A model generated the notes under the pieces. That model searched no databases, was not told where the DNA came from, and saw only the letters and a list, made by a program, of their open reading frames with translations. A program made the translations under genes and the position numbers. DNA of 64,000 nucleotides from Anaeromyces robustus. Taxonomy: Eukaryota > Neocallimastigomycota > Neocallimastigomycetes > Neocallimastigales > Neocallimastigaceae. Positions 34,803-45,694 of the stretch are shown piece after piece. How positions within the stretch are numbered: the first letter of the stretch is position 1; each line of letters begins with the position of its first letter. The stretch covers positions 1 to 64,000 of the forward strand of contig MCFG01000317.1 in NCBI GenBank assembly GCA_002104895.1, read 5' to 3'.

Positions 34803-35720
34803 TTAAAAGTTCAAAGGTTGAAAATAAAAATCTTCAAATAAAAGATTTATCAAATTATTTAGGTATAAATATTTTAAGATAATATCCAATTCTTGATATA
34901 TATTAAAAATTAAAAATATATTATATCCTATAATAATAGCAGAATTTAATTTTTTTATTAAATCAAAAAATCCTTTTAACATATTTATTTCATTATTAAA
35001 ATGCAAAAATTTATATTCTGTATTTTCTATAATTATAGATTTATTTCCATAATTATATAAAATATATTTTTTTATTAAATCATAATAATATGTAACACTT
35101 ATAATAGATATTTTATAATTAATAATATACATGTTAAGATATACCACTGTATCATAATATAAACATTCAAAATCAAAAGATAAAGTTTTTGGAAATAAAA
35201 TTTTATTAGACTCTATGACTAATAAAGCTTTTATAGTTCAAAATATTATTAGAATTATGAAATTTATTTCATTTGTAAATTTTAAATCCTTAGAATATTT
35301 AATAATTATTTTATATTTTTGTATTATTTATAGGTTTTATATTTTTTACAGAACTTGTATAGAACTTGTAATTTGTAAATGATTGATCATATGATTTATT
35401 ATAATTAATTTTAATCCAACGTAAGGTAAAGAGTATAATAAAAATAAACAATAGATTGATTAACAAAGTTATTATTAAATAAGTTATAATTCATTATTTC
35501 ATTATAATGTTTATACAAATTTTGATTTCCTTTATCTTATTTACTTAAAATATATTTTTTTTCTTTAATATATTTAAAATCTTAATGGAAAATTTAAGAA
35601 TATAAATATATGAAATAAAATCTTTAATTGTAAATATTATATGTTGATTATTTTCAGAATATCCAAACCAGTAAATAATAATTTCTTGTATCATCGTTTA
35701 ATTCCCAATAAATTATAAAA
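34803..35720 (-). pseudogene. DNA polymerase B relic, N-terminal and exonuclease part (virus-like)
   Basis: Minus strand. Near 35690-35590 words such as FGYSENNQHIIFTIKDF recall the N-terminal domain of family-B polymerases of large DNA viruses. Near 35180, LSFDFEC is an Exo I-type motif. MLKGFFDLIKKLNSAIIIGY followed by NIF (near 34960-34900) is an Exo II-type motif (x-GYNIF). The stretch ends near 34803. It is intensely AT-rich, like a decayed copy. The matching palm part lies at 37430-38400, upstream in the sense of transcription, so the parts are not collinear. Broken; a fossil. The YNIF form fits cellular/NCLDV-type enzymes, not protein-primed Polinton polymerases. Confidence 0.65.
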
Positions 35721-36250
35721 AATTTCATAATTTATTTTTTTATATTATATAATATATTTATCAATTATTATTAAATGTTAAATTTTATTTATTATATTAA
35801 ATTTATAATATATATTTAATTTATAAATATTTTTGTTAATTATATTTATTTTACATTTTATGTATTATATTTTACTTTAATGTAATTTATATTTTATATA
35901 CAATTTTAAATTAGATATTTTACTTAAAAATCATATAATTAGATATTTAATTATATAATTGAAACATAATATATAATATATAAATATTATCATCTAATAT
36001 TTTATATTTTATTACTATTATTTAAAACAAACACTACATCAATAATCAAAAACAATACGGATTTTACGGTCAGTTTATACTAGTAATTATTTAAATTACA
36101 TTAACGATATGTTTACAGTATACCATGCAAATAATTAATGCTATTAAATTTAGAGTATATAATACCTATATATATAATAATTAATATAATATTTATTAAT
36201 CCATATACATCAAATAATGTTACTAAATGTATTAAAACTCCTGAAAAGTC
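35721..36250. other. AT-rich gene-free stretch
   Basis: Only AT-rich DNA with ATATAT runs. Confidence 0.5.
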
Positions 36251-36260
36251 GGCTATTATA

Positions 36261-36680
36261 TGGATCCATCAATAGATAGCTTTAGTAATTATTATTATTT
36301 TAATAAAACTGAGGTTAAGCAACTTAATAAAATAAAAAATAAATCTAAAGTTACTAGAAACATTAATAATGAAATAAGAAAAATTAATAAATTAATATCT
36401 TCAGATTTATCTTTTCATAAATAATAATTAAAAATAATAAAAAAAATTAAACAAAAATTTTACAAAATTACCAAATTAAGTCTGTTTTACAAGTAATAAT
36501 TACATACGAAACTTTTCGAATAAATATTCTGAACGAACATCTCCTATTGCCTTAGTACAAAAGTTGACAATGTATATTGCTTACAAAATTAATGGTGTTT
36601 TACTTAATGAATTTTTGATGGATAGTACCAAAAATTTACATTTTAAAATTATTGAAGAAAATTTTAGTTCACATTAAATA
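36261..36680 (+). pseudogene. Two short unrecognised coding-like stretches
   Basis: 36261-36425 opens with MDPSIDSFSNYYYFNKTEV and runs 54 codons, Lys/Asn-rich, with no stop. 36510-36678 reads ERTSPIALVQKLTMYIAY then NGVLLNEFLMDS, and ends EENFSSH. Codon mix is less monotonous than in neighbouring DNA, which suggests former coding function. I do not recognise either. They lie between the two polymerase relics and may belong to the same insertion. Confidence 0.3.
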
Positions 36681-36888
36681 AATTTTAGAAATTTACAAAG
36701 AATATAAAATTTATAATTTTAATACATATTTATTATATTTAAAACATTAAAAATAGATTAATTTCATAAAATATATAATACAGAAGTTAAATGTATTTTT
36801 GTATAAAAATATATTTTTATATTAATTATTTTTGATAGGTTATTTAATAATCTTTTCACTTTTAATTATTTAATATTTTATTTAACTT

Positions 36889-36964
36889 AAATATTCTTTA
36901 TATGATTTGAATAAAGTAAAATAAAAAAATATTAATTATTATTCAAATCATATAAAGAATATTT
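36889..36964. terminator. Strong hairpin, 25-bp perfect stem
   Basis: AAATATTCTTTATATGATTT and its complement, loop about 26 bases. The stem is too long to be chance even at this base composition. Confidence 0.55.
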
Positions 36965-37429
36965 ATGTAGGAGAGAAAAAATAATGGAAAAGGAGAAAAG
37001 AATTATTTAATTATTGTATTTTATTTATTAAGACAATAATAATAAAAATATTAACCAATTTTTATAAGAATATTGAATATATTTTATTTTTAAAGCTAAT
37101 TATAATAGAGAAATATATTGATAATAAATTTAAAAAATTTAATATAGAAGTAAGGAATTTTTTTAAAAATAGATCTTAGGATTATAATATTTATTAATTT
37201 TTCTACAATTATTAAAAAATTTTTTATTTTCGCTTTATAAATATTGTATATATTATTAGTTCAATTATTTTCTTTGTAACTTCTTATTTATATTTTTATA
37301 ATTGATAATTATTTATTTACTTATTGTATTTAAATAGTTGTTTATTAATGATTTTATAAGAATTTACATATATAGATATAGAATTACGTATTGTAATATG
37401 TAATATATTTCAGATCATTAATTATCTGG

Positions 37430-38400
37430 AACCTAAACCTTCATAAATTGAATTAGCTTGAATTTTTAAATCATACTGTCTTTTATCATAAATAATATTA
37501 TTAAGTAAATTTTTATATTTAATACGATCATCAAATAAATATTTAAATATTATAGGTAATATACCTTTATATTTTATAGTATAAATAATTTTATATTATC
37601 TAAAAGTATGAAAAATTATTATTATCTTCTTCATAGTGATCCTCAATAATACAATTAATTTTAATAATTCCTTTAAAAATAATTCCTTTAAATTAGTATA
37701 ACAAATAATATGAATTACAGATGGATATAAACTTGTAAAATCTAAAATTATACATAATTATATATAATATAATCCAGGATTTTGATTTAAAATTAAGCAC
37801 CATAATTTGTAATACTAATTTTTATCTTAATTTGTTATAATATTATTTTTATAACAATAATAAAATAATAAATTTTTATATTTAGTACTCTAACCAGTAT
37901 CAAAAATATTTGAAATGTTAATATGAAATATATTTGATATTTTATTTAAATCCATAAATATAAAAATTTAAGATTTATGTTTTATAATTGAAATATATAT
38001 ACTGAATTTTTTTTCAAGATGATTATGTGAACTTTTATAATTTATTTAAAATAATGAGATTTTCATTTATTTAATGTTAGATATTCAATTATTGATTATT
38101 TATTATTATAAAAATAATATAATAAAATTATTATTATAATTTTTTAATTAAATAGATTTTAGATAATTTATTATATTAGTTAATAGCTTGATAAACTTAC
38201 AAAAATATAAAAATTTAAAATTTAATTTCTATCTATCCTAATTGTAATTGTACATAACTTTTTATATATTTCATATATAATTTGTATTTCAGAATAAATC
38301 TCAAGTAGAATACTATCATTAATACAATAATCAGTAATAATTTTTAAAGATTCAAGATTTATCTTGATGTATTAAATTAAGCGTTTCAGTATTAGGGAAT
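37430..38400 (-). pseudogene. DNA polymerase B relic, Exo III and palm part (virus-like)
   Basis: Minus strand. YCINDSILLEIY near 38330-38290 is an Exo III-type YxxxDS motif. Near 37960, DLNKISNIFHINISNIF recalls the stretch leading to motif A. DFTSLYPSVI near 37755 is an unmistakable family-B motif A. Near 37550, GILPIIFKYLFDDRIKYKN and later KIQANSIYEGLGS match the region before and in motif B (KxxxNSxYG). Motif C (YGDTDS) is not seen downstream. A strip near 38010-38090 resembles the start of the MULE transposase and may be an insertion. Broken in several places; a fossil, probably of a large nucleocytoplasmic DNA virus. Confidence 0.72.
38010..38090 (-). mobile_element. Possible FLYWCH-MULE scrap
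   Basis: TTTTTCAAGATGATTATG here equals the FHNHLEK-coding words of the MULE fragment at 240-262, and the following bases follow the same order with decay. Short and uncertain. Confidence 0.4.
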
Positions 38401-39660
38401 TAATAATGATTTTATTAATTATTTGGAGTTGTATTCAAAAGTAAAAATAGTGTAAAATAAATATATATAAAAATTTAGAAAAACAAATTTATAAAAAACA
38501 AAATATATATATAAGAAATATATATGTAAAATCAGAAAAATTTTTCATGTGAAATTGTCCAAAGAGTAGTACAACAAAATTTTTTAATAAATTAATCAAA
38601 AAATTTCATTGTGAAACTAAAACTGTTTCACAATAAAATAATATGAAAATAATATCAAAGATTTAGTTATGTAACTCTAAGAAAAGTAACACAGTAAAAA
38701 TTTTTAATAAATTGAGTTGGATAATATAATAATAAAACTATATACTAAAGAAAATAATGCATAATGTATACAATCAATAGAAATACTTGAGTTAAAATAT
38801 TAATACATATATAATAATTAATACAATAAGAAATAAAAATACATTAATAAAATAAGGTTTTTAAAGTTACGTAAAACGTACTAAAATCTTTACATTAATG
38901 TATTTTAATATTCTAAACTAAAGTTTTGTGAAAATTTTTCTAATTACGTGGTCTTAAGTTTTATATGTACTACAAATATTTGTAGAATATATTTAAATAA
39001 AATTTTAATATTAATAATACCTTTTTTAAAGTTATTTATTGATATAGTAATTTTTGTTTAATTAGATATGATTATATTATTGATGAAAAACTATTGATGA
39101 ATCTATTGAATTGCTAATTATATTACATCTTTATTACCAAAAAGTATATATTTAATAATATGAAAATACCTTTATTAAAAATTAATTTTATTGACCATAA
39201 AAAAATATTTTGGAATAAAAATTAATTTATATACTAGATGTATGGATTTAATAAAAAGTAATATTTTTAATTATATTAAAAATATTTAAAAATGTTTTAA
39301 ATTATAGATATTGAACTAAAGTTAGTAAATTATTAAGTTATAAATATATACTATAGAAATATAATTCTAATAATAAAAATTTAAAGATAGACTATAAATA
39401 TTAACTTTTTTTAATAAATCTTTAAATGCTTTAAAAAATATAAATACATTACATAGTATTATAAAAATATATTATATATATATTATATGATTCATTTTTA
39501 AAAAAAATATATTTTAAAAATTTATATATAGAGACTGATTAATTTTTATTTAATGCAATTAATTTAAATTTAATATATAAAATAATTTTAATTATATAAA
39601 ATAAAGAATATATTACTAAGACTTTTTGTTATATAATAATAATATAATTTTTAGCTTGTT
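38401..39660. other. AT-rich stretch without recognisable gene
   Basis: 38850-38955 is the inverted copy of the repeat at 27838. Direct repeats of GTGAAA(T/C)...AAAATTTTT type occur near 38545-38710. Words such as NMKIPLLKINFIDHKKIF near 39160-39215 (plus) look faintly coding, but I do not recognise them. Confidence 0.45.
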
Positions 39661-39666
39661 TAATCA

Positions 39667-39697
39667 TATTAGTTTATCATCAAATGATAAACTAATA
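39667..39697. terminator. Hairpin, 14-bp stem, 3-base loop
   Basis: TATTAGTTTATCAT CAA ATGATAAACTAATA, written here in parts. Perfect stem. Confidence 0.45.
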
Positions 39698-41019
39698 TAT
39701 CTTATGGACATTTAAAATCTAATATACCTTTAATTCAAGCTTATTCCTATAAATAATTTAATTATTTTTTAATATAAATTATTAATATATTAGTATAGAT
39801 TTATTATTAAATTACATGTATTATTATAAAGATTGTATAAATAATAATTATTATTCATAAATAAATAATGATTTAAATATTCTTATATTTTAAACTAGTT
39901 AATATTTTCTGAATACTAATAATATATATAAATTTTGGATATATAATTTAAATATTTTTTATGATAATTAAGATCAAAAAAAATTAAACTATTATTATTT
40001 AAATAATTTAATTATATTATATATATAAGATTAAATATAAATAATTGAAAAATAAATTCAAAATATAGATTTATAAAATTTTCATTAAATTTTACATGTA
40101 TTTATAATATAAAATTTTTATATACATTAGTTATATAATATAAAAATGATTTAATAATATAGATAATATAATTAAATAATCTTAGATTTAAATAACTATA
40201 GTTTAAATATTTTTTTATATTTATAAAATATATAAATTGACTTTTTAATACTTATCAATATTGTTAATTTTATTAGATCTTTAATTTTAAGAATAAACAA
40301 TTACATTACTTATAGATGCTTTATTTCTATTTCTTTTTCTTTGTTGAATAGTATTTGATATTAATTTTTCTTCTTCCATTTTTTTTTACCTTTTCTTTTT
40401 TTAAAAGATATTATTTAATTGTTATCATCATTTATTGTTACACTATTTCTTTTAGTTGATTAAAAAAGTAGATTTAAGCAAAGTAAATCAGCAATTTTTT
40501 ATATTATTATTATTAATTTTTTCAGGTTGACTAAAACATTTTGTTTTTGTTAATTTATTATAACAATTTCTTTCTTTTTGTTTAATTATTTTAGATAACA
40601 CAATGAAAAACTTAATTCATTGTGTTTTATCTTAAATAATTAAAATTTTTATATTTATTTTTAGTAATAAAGTAAAATTGCTTTATTTTTGAAAAAATAA
40701 AAAGATATCATGTTCCAATAAGTAATTATTGCCTTTATTTAAAAATATAAAAATATATAGTGATTTACTTTACAACAGAAAGTAATTTTATCACTGATAC
40801 TTTTTAATTTAATTATAATTATAATTCCATAATTTAAAGGTATATATATATTATTTCTTAAAATATTATCAGTTTTTCTTCATATTTATTAAATAATATT
40901 AACACTTAATTTAAGGATAAAACAGTCATTTTTTATTTTAATTATTTAATTACTTTTAATTTTTATAGGAAATTACATATATTTATACTTTTTATATATT
41001 TAAACTATTTTTTTAATTG
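39698..41019. other. AT-rich stretch without recognisable gene
   Basis: No frame longer than about 30 codons that I would call coding. A short Lys/Arg-rich minus-strand frame (MEEEKLISNTIQQRKRNRNK) ends near 40285. Confidence 0.45.
40581..40644. terminator. Strong hairpin, about 27-bp stem
   Basis: TTTAATTATTTTAGATAACA with CAATGAA pairs with its near-complement across a short loop. Two small imperfections. Confidence 0.5.
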
Positions 41020-41067
41020 AAAAATTAGTCAATTTTGACCTTGTCTGTAGAAAACAAGAAGTTAGTA

Positions 41068-41157
41068 CTGACTGGCCATATCCACGTTGTAAACAATTGA
41101 ACAAACTTGGTGCTACTAAATGTTCATCATGTTGTGAAGATCCAATTATTTATTAAT
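41068..41157 (+). pseudogene. Short zinc-finger-like remnant
   Basis: WPYPRCKQLNKLGATKCSSC followed by CEDP has the spacing of a RanBP2-type zinc finger (W-x-C-x2-C-x10-C-x2-C), with Tyr where the first Cys is usual. It sits in a small island of mixed composition in AT-rich DNA. Fewer than 30 codons; function unknown. Confidence 0.3.
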
Positions 41158-41261
41158 ATAATACATATTTTATAAAATAAATAAGTTTTTATAAATATTA
41201 AAGTTTAAAATTTAAAGTTTAAAGTATATCAACAAACAATAATAATTATTAAAGGATTATT

Positions 41262-41330
41262 AGTTAATAATCTTAACAAAGATTTTTAAGAATCGATTCT
41301 AAGTAAAAGTATTTATACATTTTTATAAAA
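41262..41330 (-). promoter_or_regulatory. LTR core module: TATA box plus hairpin
   Basis: On the minus strand ATGTATAAATACTTTTAC is followed by AAATCTTTGTTAAGATTATT. Same plan as 17034-17100. Marks an LTR remnant whose limits I cannot set. Confidence 0.5.
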
Positions 41331-42170
41331 GTATAATTACATGATTTTTATATTTCAAAACATATGATTTTTAGTTCAAATAATTTTAAATTCATTACTC
41401 GTGACATATGAATAAATTACTATTAAATAAACATGAATAAATGAATGAAATAATGAGATGAGTAATATTTATATTGATAAATAAGTATATTATTTTAATT
41501 AGTATATTAAAATAATTAGTTTTTTTTTATTATTTAATTCAATATTATATAATAAGTCATAATATTTTTTATTACTAAATACTATACTTAGTTATAATAC
41601 TTAATAAACAAATCAATAATTTATTATATAAATGATGAAATTTCGCATTTTTATAAATAATTATATAAAAATAATAAACAAAATAATAAATATTAAAATT
41701 AAAAATAAAAAACATTTTATTTATTTTATTATTTATATTTATTATTGAAATATTCAGAAGTAATGTTTTTTAAATAAAATGAAAAAATACTTTAAAAAAA
41801 TTTAAAATAATAATTGTTATTTATAAAGTATAATTATAAATAAATCATGTATTTTACATGATTTTTATATTTCAAAACATATGATTTTTCAAATAATTAT
41901 TCTAAACTATTCTAATATTATTCTAACTATTATCTTTAATATTTTAATATTAAAAAATTAAATATTATTCTATAACTAAGTAATGAGTAATGATAAATGA
42001 ATTTTTAAGATTTTCGTATTGTTTATTTTCTAAAATAATTATTTTAAAATATAATAGTAAATAAATATTTTAATAATTATAATTTATATTTTAATTTTAA
42101 TATTTAATTAAATTTATACGGAAAATTTCTAATTTTATTTTACTGAAAATTTTTTCCAAAATTATTTTAT
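41331..42170. other. AT-rich gene-free stretch
   Basis: ATTTTTATATTTCAAAACAT and ATGATTTTT occur near 41345 and 41860, a repeated patch of about 40 bp. No coding content. Confidence 0.45.
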
Positions 42171-42425
42171 AGTGTACATCTTTAAATGTAAATATCTCCT
42201 GATCTAGTAGAGATATCGAAATTCTTGCACGACTAAATTTTTCGGAGCGCAACCTTTCGGTTGCACATATTTTCAAGCAATATATTTTAAAGTAAAAATC
42301 TTTAAATTGTCATATCTTTTAACCAATTACGATTTTTGTTTAAGATTTTTGATATGACAATTTAAATTCATAACTCATTTTCAAGATTTTATATTTGATT
42401 ATTAGTTATTTTAATTAATCACACG
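42171..42425. repeat. Head-to-head copy of the LINE tail with a GC-richer hairpin
   Basis: 42295-42345 is the reverse complement of 23420-23465 and 42345-42400 is the direct copy of 23447-23500, so the LINE tail is palindromic here. Next to it GCAACCTTTCGGTTGC (42249) is a small perfect hairpin. The preceding CTGATCTAGTAGAGATATCG is of unknown origin. Confidence 0.5.
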
Positions 42426-43010
42426 AAGCGTGAAAATAATAGTATTGTTCTATAAAAAATATTTTTTTAATTATTGTTGAAAAAATATAAAAATTAATTT
42501 AGTAATTAATTTGGAAATTATTTTTACAGAATATTTTATATAAAATAAATAATAATAAATTTTATTAAAATTAATAAACAAACTAGCTTATTTATTATTC
42601 TAAATACTTCTTTTATAAATAATTTAATTATTTTCTATATTCTAAATAATTCTTTTATAAATATTTTATATTTATATTATATTATTCTATTTGTTTATTT
42701 TATTAATTATTTTATTATAAATATTCTTTTATTTCTTTCATTGTAAATAGTTTAATTTTCAAGAAAAATATAAATATCTGTAAATATTTCATGTAATTTA
42801 TTCTTTACTTAATTATAATATAGAATTCTATATTATTATAAGTCATAATAAACAAATAAAATATAGTTTAGTTTGAATGTTATTATAATTTTTATTAATT
42901 GAATTACTAAAATAAACCAATTTAATAATTCGACTAATAAAAATTATAATAATATTCAAAGATTGATAATAATAATCATTAGAATAGTTATAATTTTAAT
43001 TTTAATCAAC

Positions 43011-43104
43011 TTTACACAAAAATTTGTTTTATTATTAAAATGTTTAATTAATTTTATTTATTTAAAATAAAACATTCTAATAATAAAACAAATTTTTGTG
43101 TAAA
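43011..43104. terminator. Strong hairpin, about 26-bp stem plus inner pairs
   Basis: TTTACACAAAAATTTGTTTT and its complement, with further pairing (AAAATGTTT/AAACATT) inside. Could also be a tiny foldback element. Confidence 0.5.
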
Positions 43105-43422
43105 GAATAATTTAAACAATTATTCAAATTGGATATAAATATAATTACTTTTCTTAGAAATAAGAAATTATAATATGTTTCCGTTCGTTGATAAAAAATG
43201 AAATTTATAAAAATGTAATTAATATTATATGAATTTTATAAATATTAGTGGATTTAAATTTGAAATTCATTAATAGAAATTAATGAATTTCAATTGCAAT
43301 TAAATTTCATTATTGATTATTTAATCAATAAAGAAATTTATTTCGATTTTCAATAAAATAAACAAATATTAAAAAGTATTTAAATTATGAAGGTAAAGGG
43401 TTTAGATAAATTAAATAAATAT

Positions 43423-43643
43423 GAATGTGACCCATTTCGCCAAATTAAAATACAAAAATTTACACTTTTTAAAAAATACGCCATATTAAAAATGTAATTA
43501 TTTTATTTTAATAAATAAATAATAAATAATAAATAATAAATAATAAATAATAAATAAATAATAATAAATAATAAATAAATAATAATAAATAATAATAATA
43601 ATAATAATAATAAATAATAAATAATAAATAAAAAAATAACTAA

Positions 43644-43674
<31 letters not shown>

Positions 43675-43766
43675 TAAATAAATAAAATAAAAAAATAAAT
43701 AAAATAATGTATACATAGTTTTATTTAGCCACAAAAAAAAGTGACTTGGCGAAATGGGACACCCCC
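43423..43766. mobile_element. MULE MITE, 344 bp, with perfect 9-bp target duplication
   Basis: Flanked on both sides by AATAAATAT (43414-43422 and 43767-43775). The uninterrupted target is seen in the other LTR copy near 17930. The ends are GTGACCCATTTCGCCAA and TTGGCGAAATGGGACACCCC, followed inside by ACGCCAT on the left. The interior is (AAAT)n/(AAT)n; a 94-codon minus-strand frame there is a by-product. Confidence 0.85.
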
Positions 43767-44334
43767 AATAAATATAATTCAACTTAATTTAACCCTTAAT
43801 AAATTAGTAAAAATAATATGAAAAAAATAACGATAACTCGCCAAATATTGAATATTTCCCCTCACTTCTATTTGATTTTATTATCATTAGGAAGCTCTGC
43901 ACGAGAGCTATAACATATCTGAATTTCAGCCTATTTGGACCATTAATTGACGAGATATTGGACTTTAAAGAATTTTAAATATAAAAATGCAATTAAAATA
44001 TCTAGAAAGGGTTTTAAATAGAAAATTGTAATTTTATATAGATAAAATCTTTAATCCAATAATTATATTAGAACTCATAATAATTCCGAGTTTACAGAAA
44101 AACGCCATTTTAATATTTTTAGAATAAATAATTAAAAAGTTAAATAGCTAGAATAGTTAAAATTTAAAATCTTAGATTATAATTCTTATAATTAAATTTA
44201 TTAATAGTTTTATATTAGTTTTATATTATTAGATTTTTATCAATATTAATTTATTTAAAATTATACTATAAATATATTAGAAATAGATTATAATAATTAA
44301 ATGTATTAATAATTAATAGTTTTAGAAAAAGTAT

Positions 44335-44390
44335 AAATAGTAATTGAATTTTCAAAATTCTTATAATCTTTATAAGATTATTAACTAAAC
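44335..44390 (+). promoter_or_regulatory. LTR core module: TATA box plus hairpin
   Basis: AAGTATAAATAG, then TTATAATCTTTATAAGATTA and TTAACT. Same plan as 17034, 31360 and 57080. Confidence 0.6.
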
Positions 44391-44655
44391 TAAAAAATTA
44401 ATGACTTAATAATCTAATTACTTATTTAAATTTTTCTTAATTATATTAATTATTAATAAAAAATATTTAAGTAATATTTATTTAAATTTTTAATTATATT
44501 AATTATTAATAAAAAATATTTAACTTAATTCTTTTAAAAAGTGTGTTACGTTTATTAAATTCTTGTGTAATAAAAATTTGACTATAAATATATATTTTTT
44601 TTTATTCGTTATTTAGTTATTAATTAAACATCTTGAACCTGACCATTATTAAACC

Positions 44656-45694
44656 AAAACCGCCCAACTTAACATTTTAAAAATAATATAAAATTGTTTA
44701 AAATAAAATTTATAAAATATTTATTTAAAATAGTATAAAATATTAACAATTAAATTAGAATTAAAAATATATACAAAACTATTTATTTTAACTATTTAAT
44801 AAATTAATATTTTATTTATAAACAAAACTTTAAAATAAGAAAATAATATTTTTAAAAACTGTTACTAATTATTAATTATTACTATTATTCTAATTTTTTA
44901 TGGATAATTTTAATTAACTATATAAAATTAGAGATTTTAATGAATAATATAGTAATAAATTTTATGTTTTTAATAACTAGATTTTAATATTTAAAACATA
45001 AACGAGATGTATTAATTAATTTATAATTTTAATAAAAACAGATTTAAACTCTAAAATATTGAATAAAAATGACTTTATTTTAAATTATATAATTAAATAT
45101 GATTTATACAATCATATCTTTTGAACAATGAAGTTGTCACTTTCTATTTTATAGAATTAGATAATTTCAACATTATTTCAAACGGGCGGATGTGGATTAC
45201 TTCCTATGGTTATACAATAAACTACTATTGACATAGACTGTGGATAATCTTCTAGCCTTTTTATATACTATGTTGCTAATCTTTAGGCCTGAGAAACGTA
45301 TAAGGAATCCTTATATAACTCTCTCGTTCCCAAAGGCAAACTCACATATTCTTTTAACAGCATAACAAAATTGCAATGCAATAAAATAACATATAACAAA
45401 TGTTATTATAAAACTATATAATAAAAGTAGATTAAATGTGAAATATACTTAATATTCCCAACTGATTAATCAAATATATAGTTACATTAGATGTGAAGTT
45501 ATATTTACTCCCAACAGCTAGTCAATGACTATATAATTATATAAAATAATAAATATTTAATAATTTAATTATTACAAATTATAAAAAATTGAAAACTAAA
45601 TATATTACACCATTTATTAAAATATATATTAAAATATATTGTTAAAAGAATATTTCTTTCGCTTCCTTTTTTAAATTTCTTTCGAGTTTCACAT
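44656..45694. other. AT-rich DNA with a mixed-composition island
   Basis: 45175-45365 is less AT-rich (CGGGCGGATGTGGATTACTT, CTTTAGGCCTGAGAAACGTA). It precedes a Gypsy primer site at 45695, so it may be part of a 5' LTR, but no matching LTR exists upstream of the related element at 19833. No frame. Confidence 0.45.

Larger units (their letters stand above)
43240..44655 (+). mobile_element. Long LTR, plus-strand copy of the 16394-18138 family
   Basis: Reverse-complement match to 16394-18138 through ATTAGTGGATTTAAA (43247), the GATATTGGACTTTAAAG block (43950-43975) and the TATA/hairpin module at 44335-44390, ending near CATCTTGAACCTGACC. The first few hundred bases of the family are missing. 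It is interrupted by a MULE MITE at 43423-43766. Confidence 0.6.

Noticed and set aside
39700-39760. Similarity of YGHLKSNIPLIQAY to the N-terminal region of RNA polymerase largest subunits
   Set aside because: Too short, and the preceding CPGH-type motif is absent.
32875-43104. Calling the tract a Polinton
   Set aside because: The polymerase words are of the cellular/large-virus type, and no integrase, protease or adenovirus-like capsid words or long terminal inverted repeats were seen.
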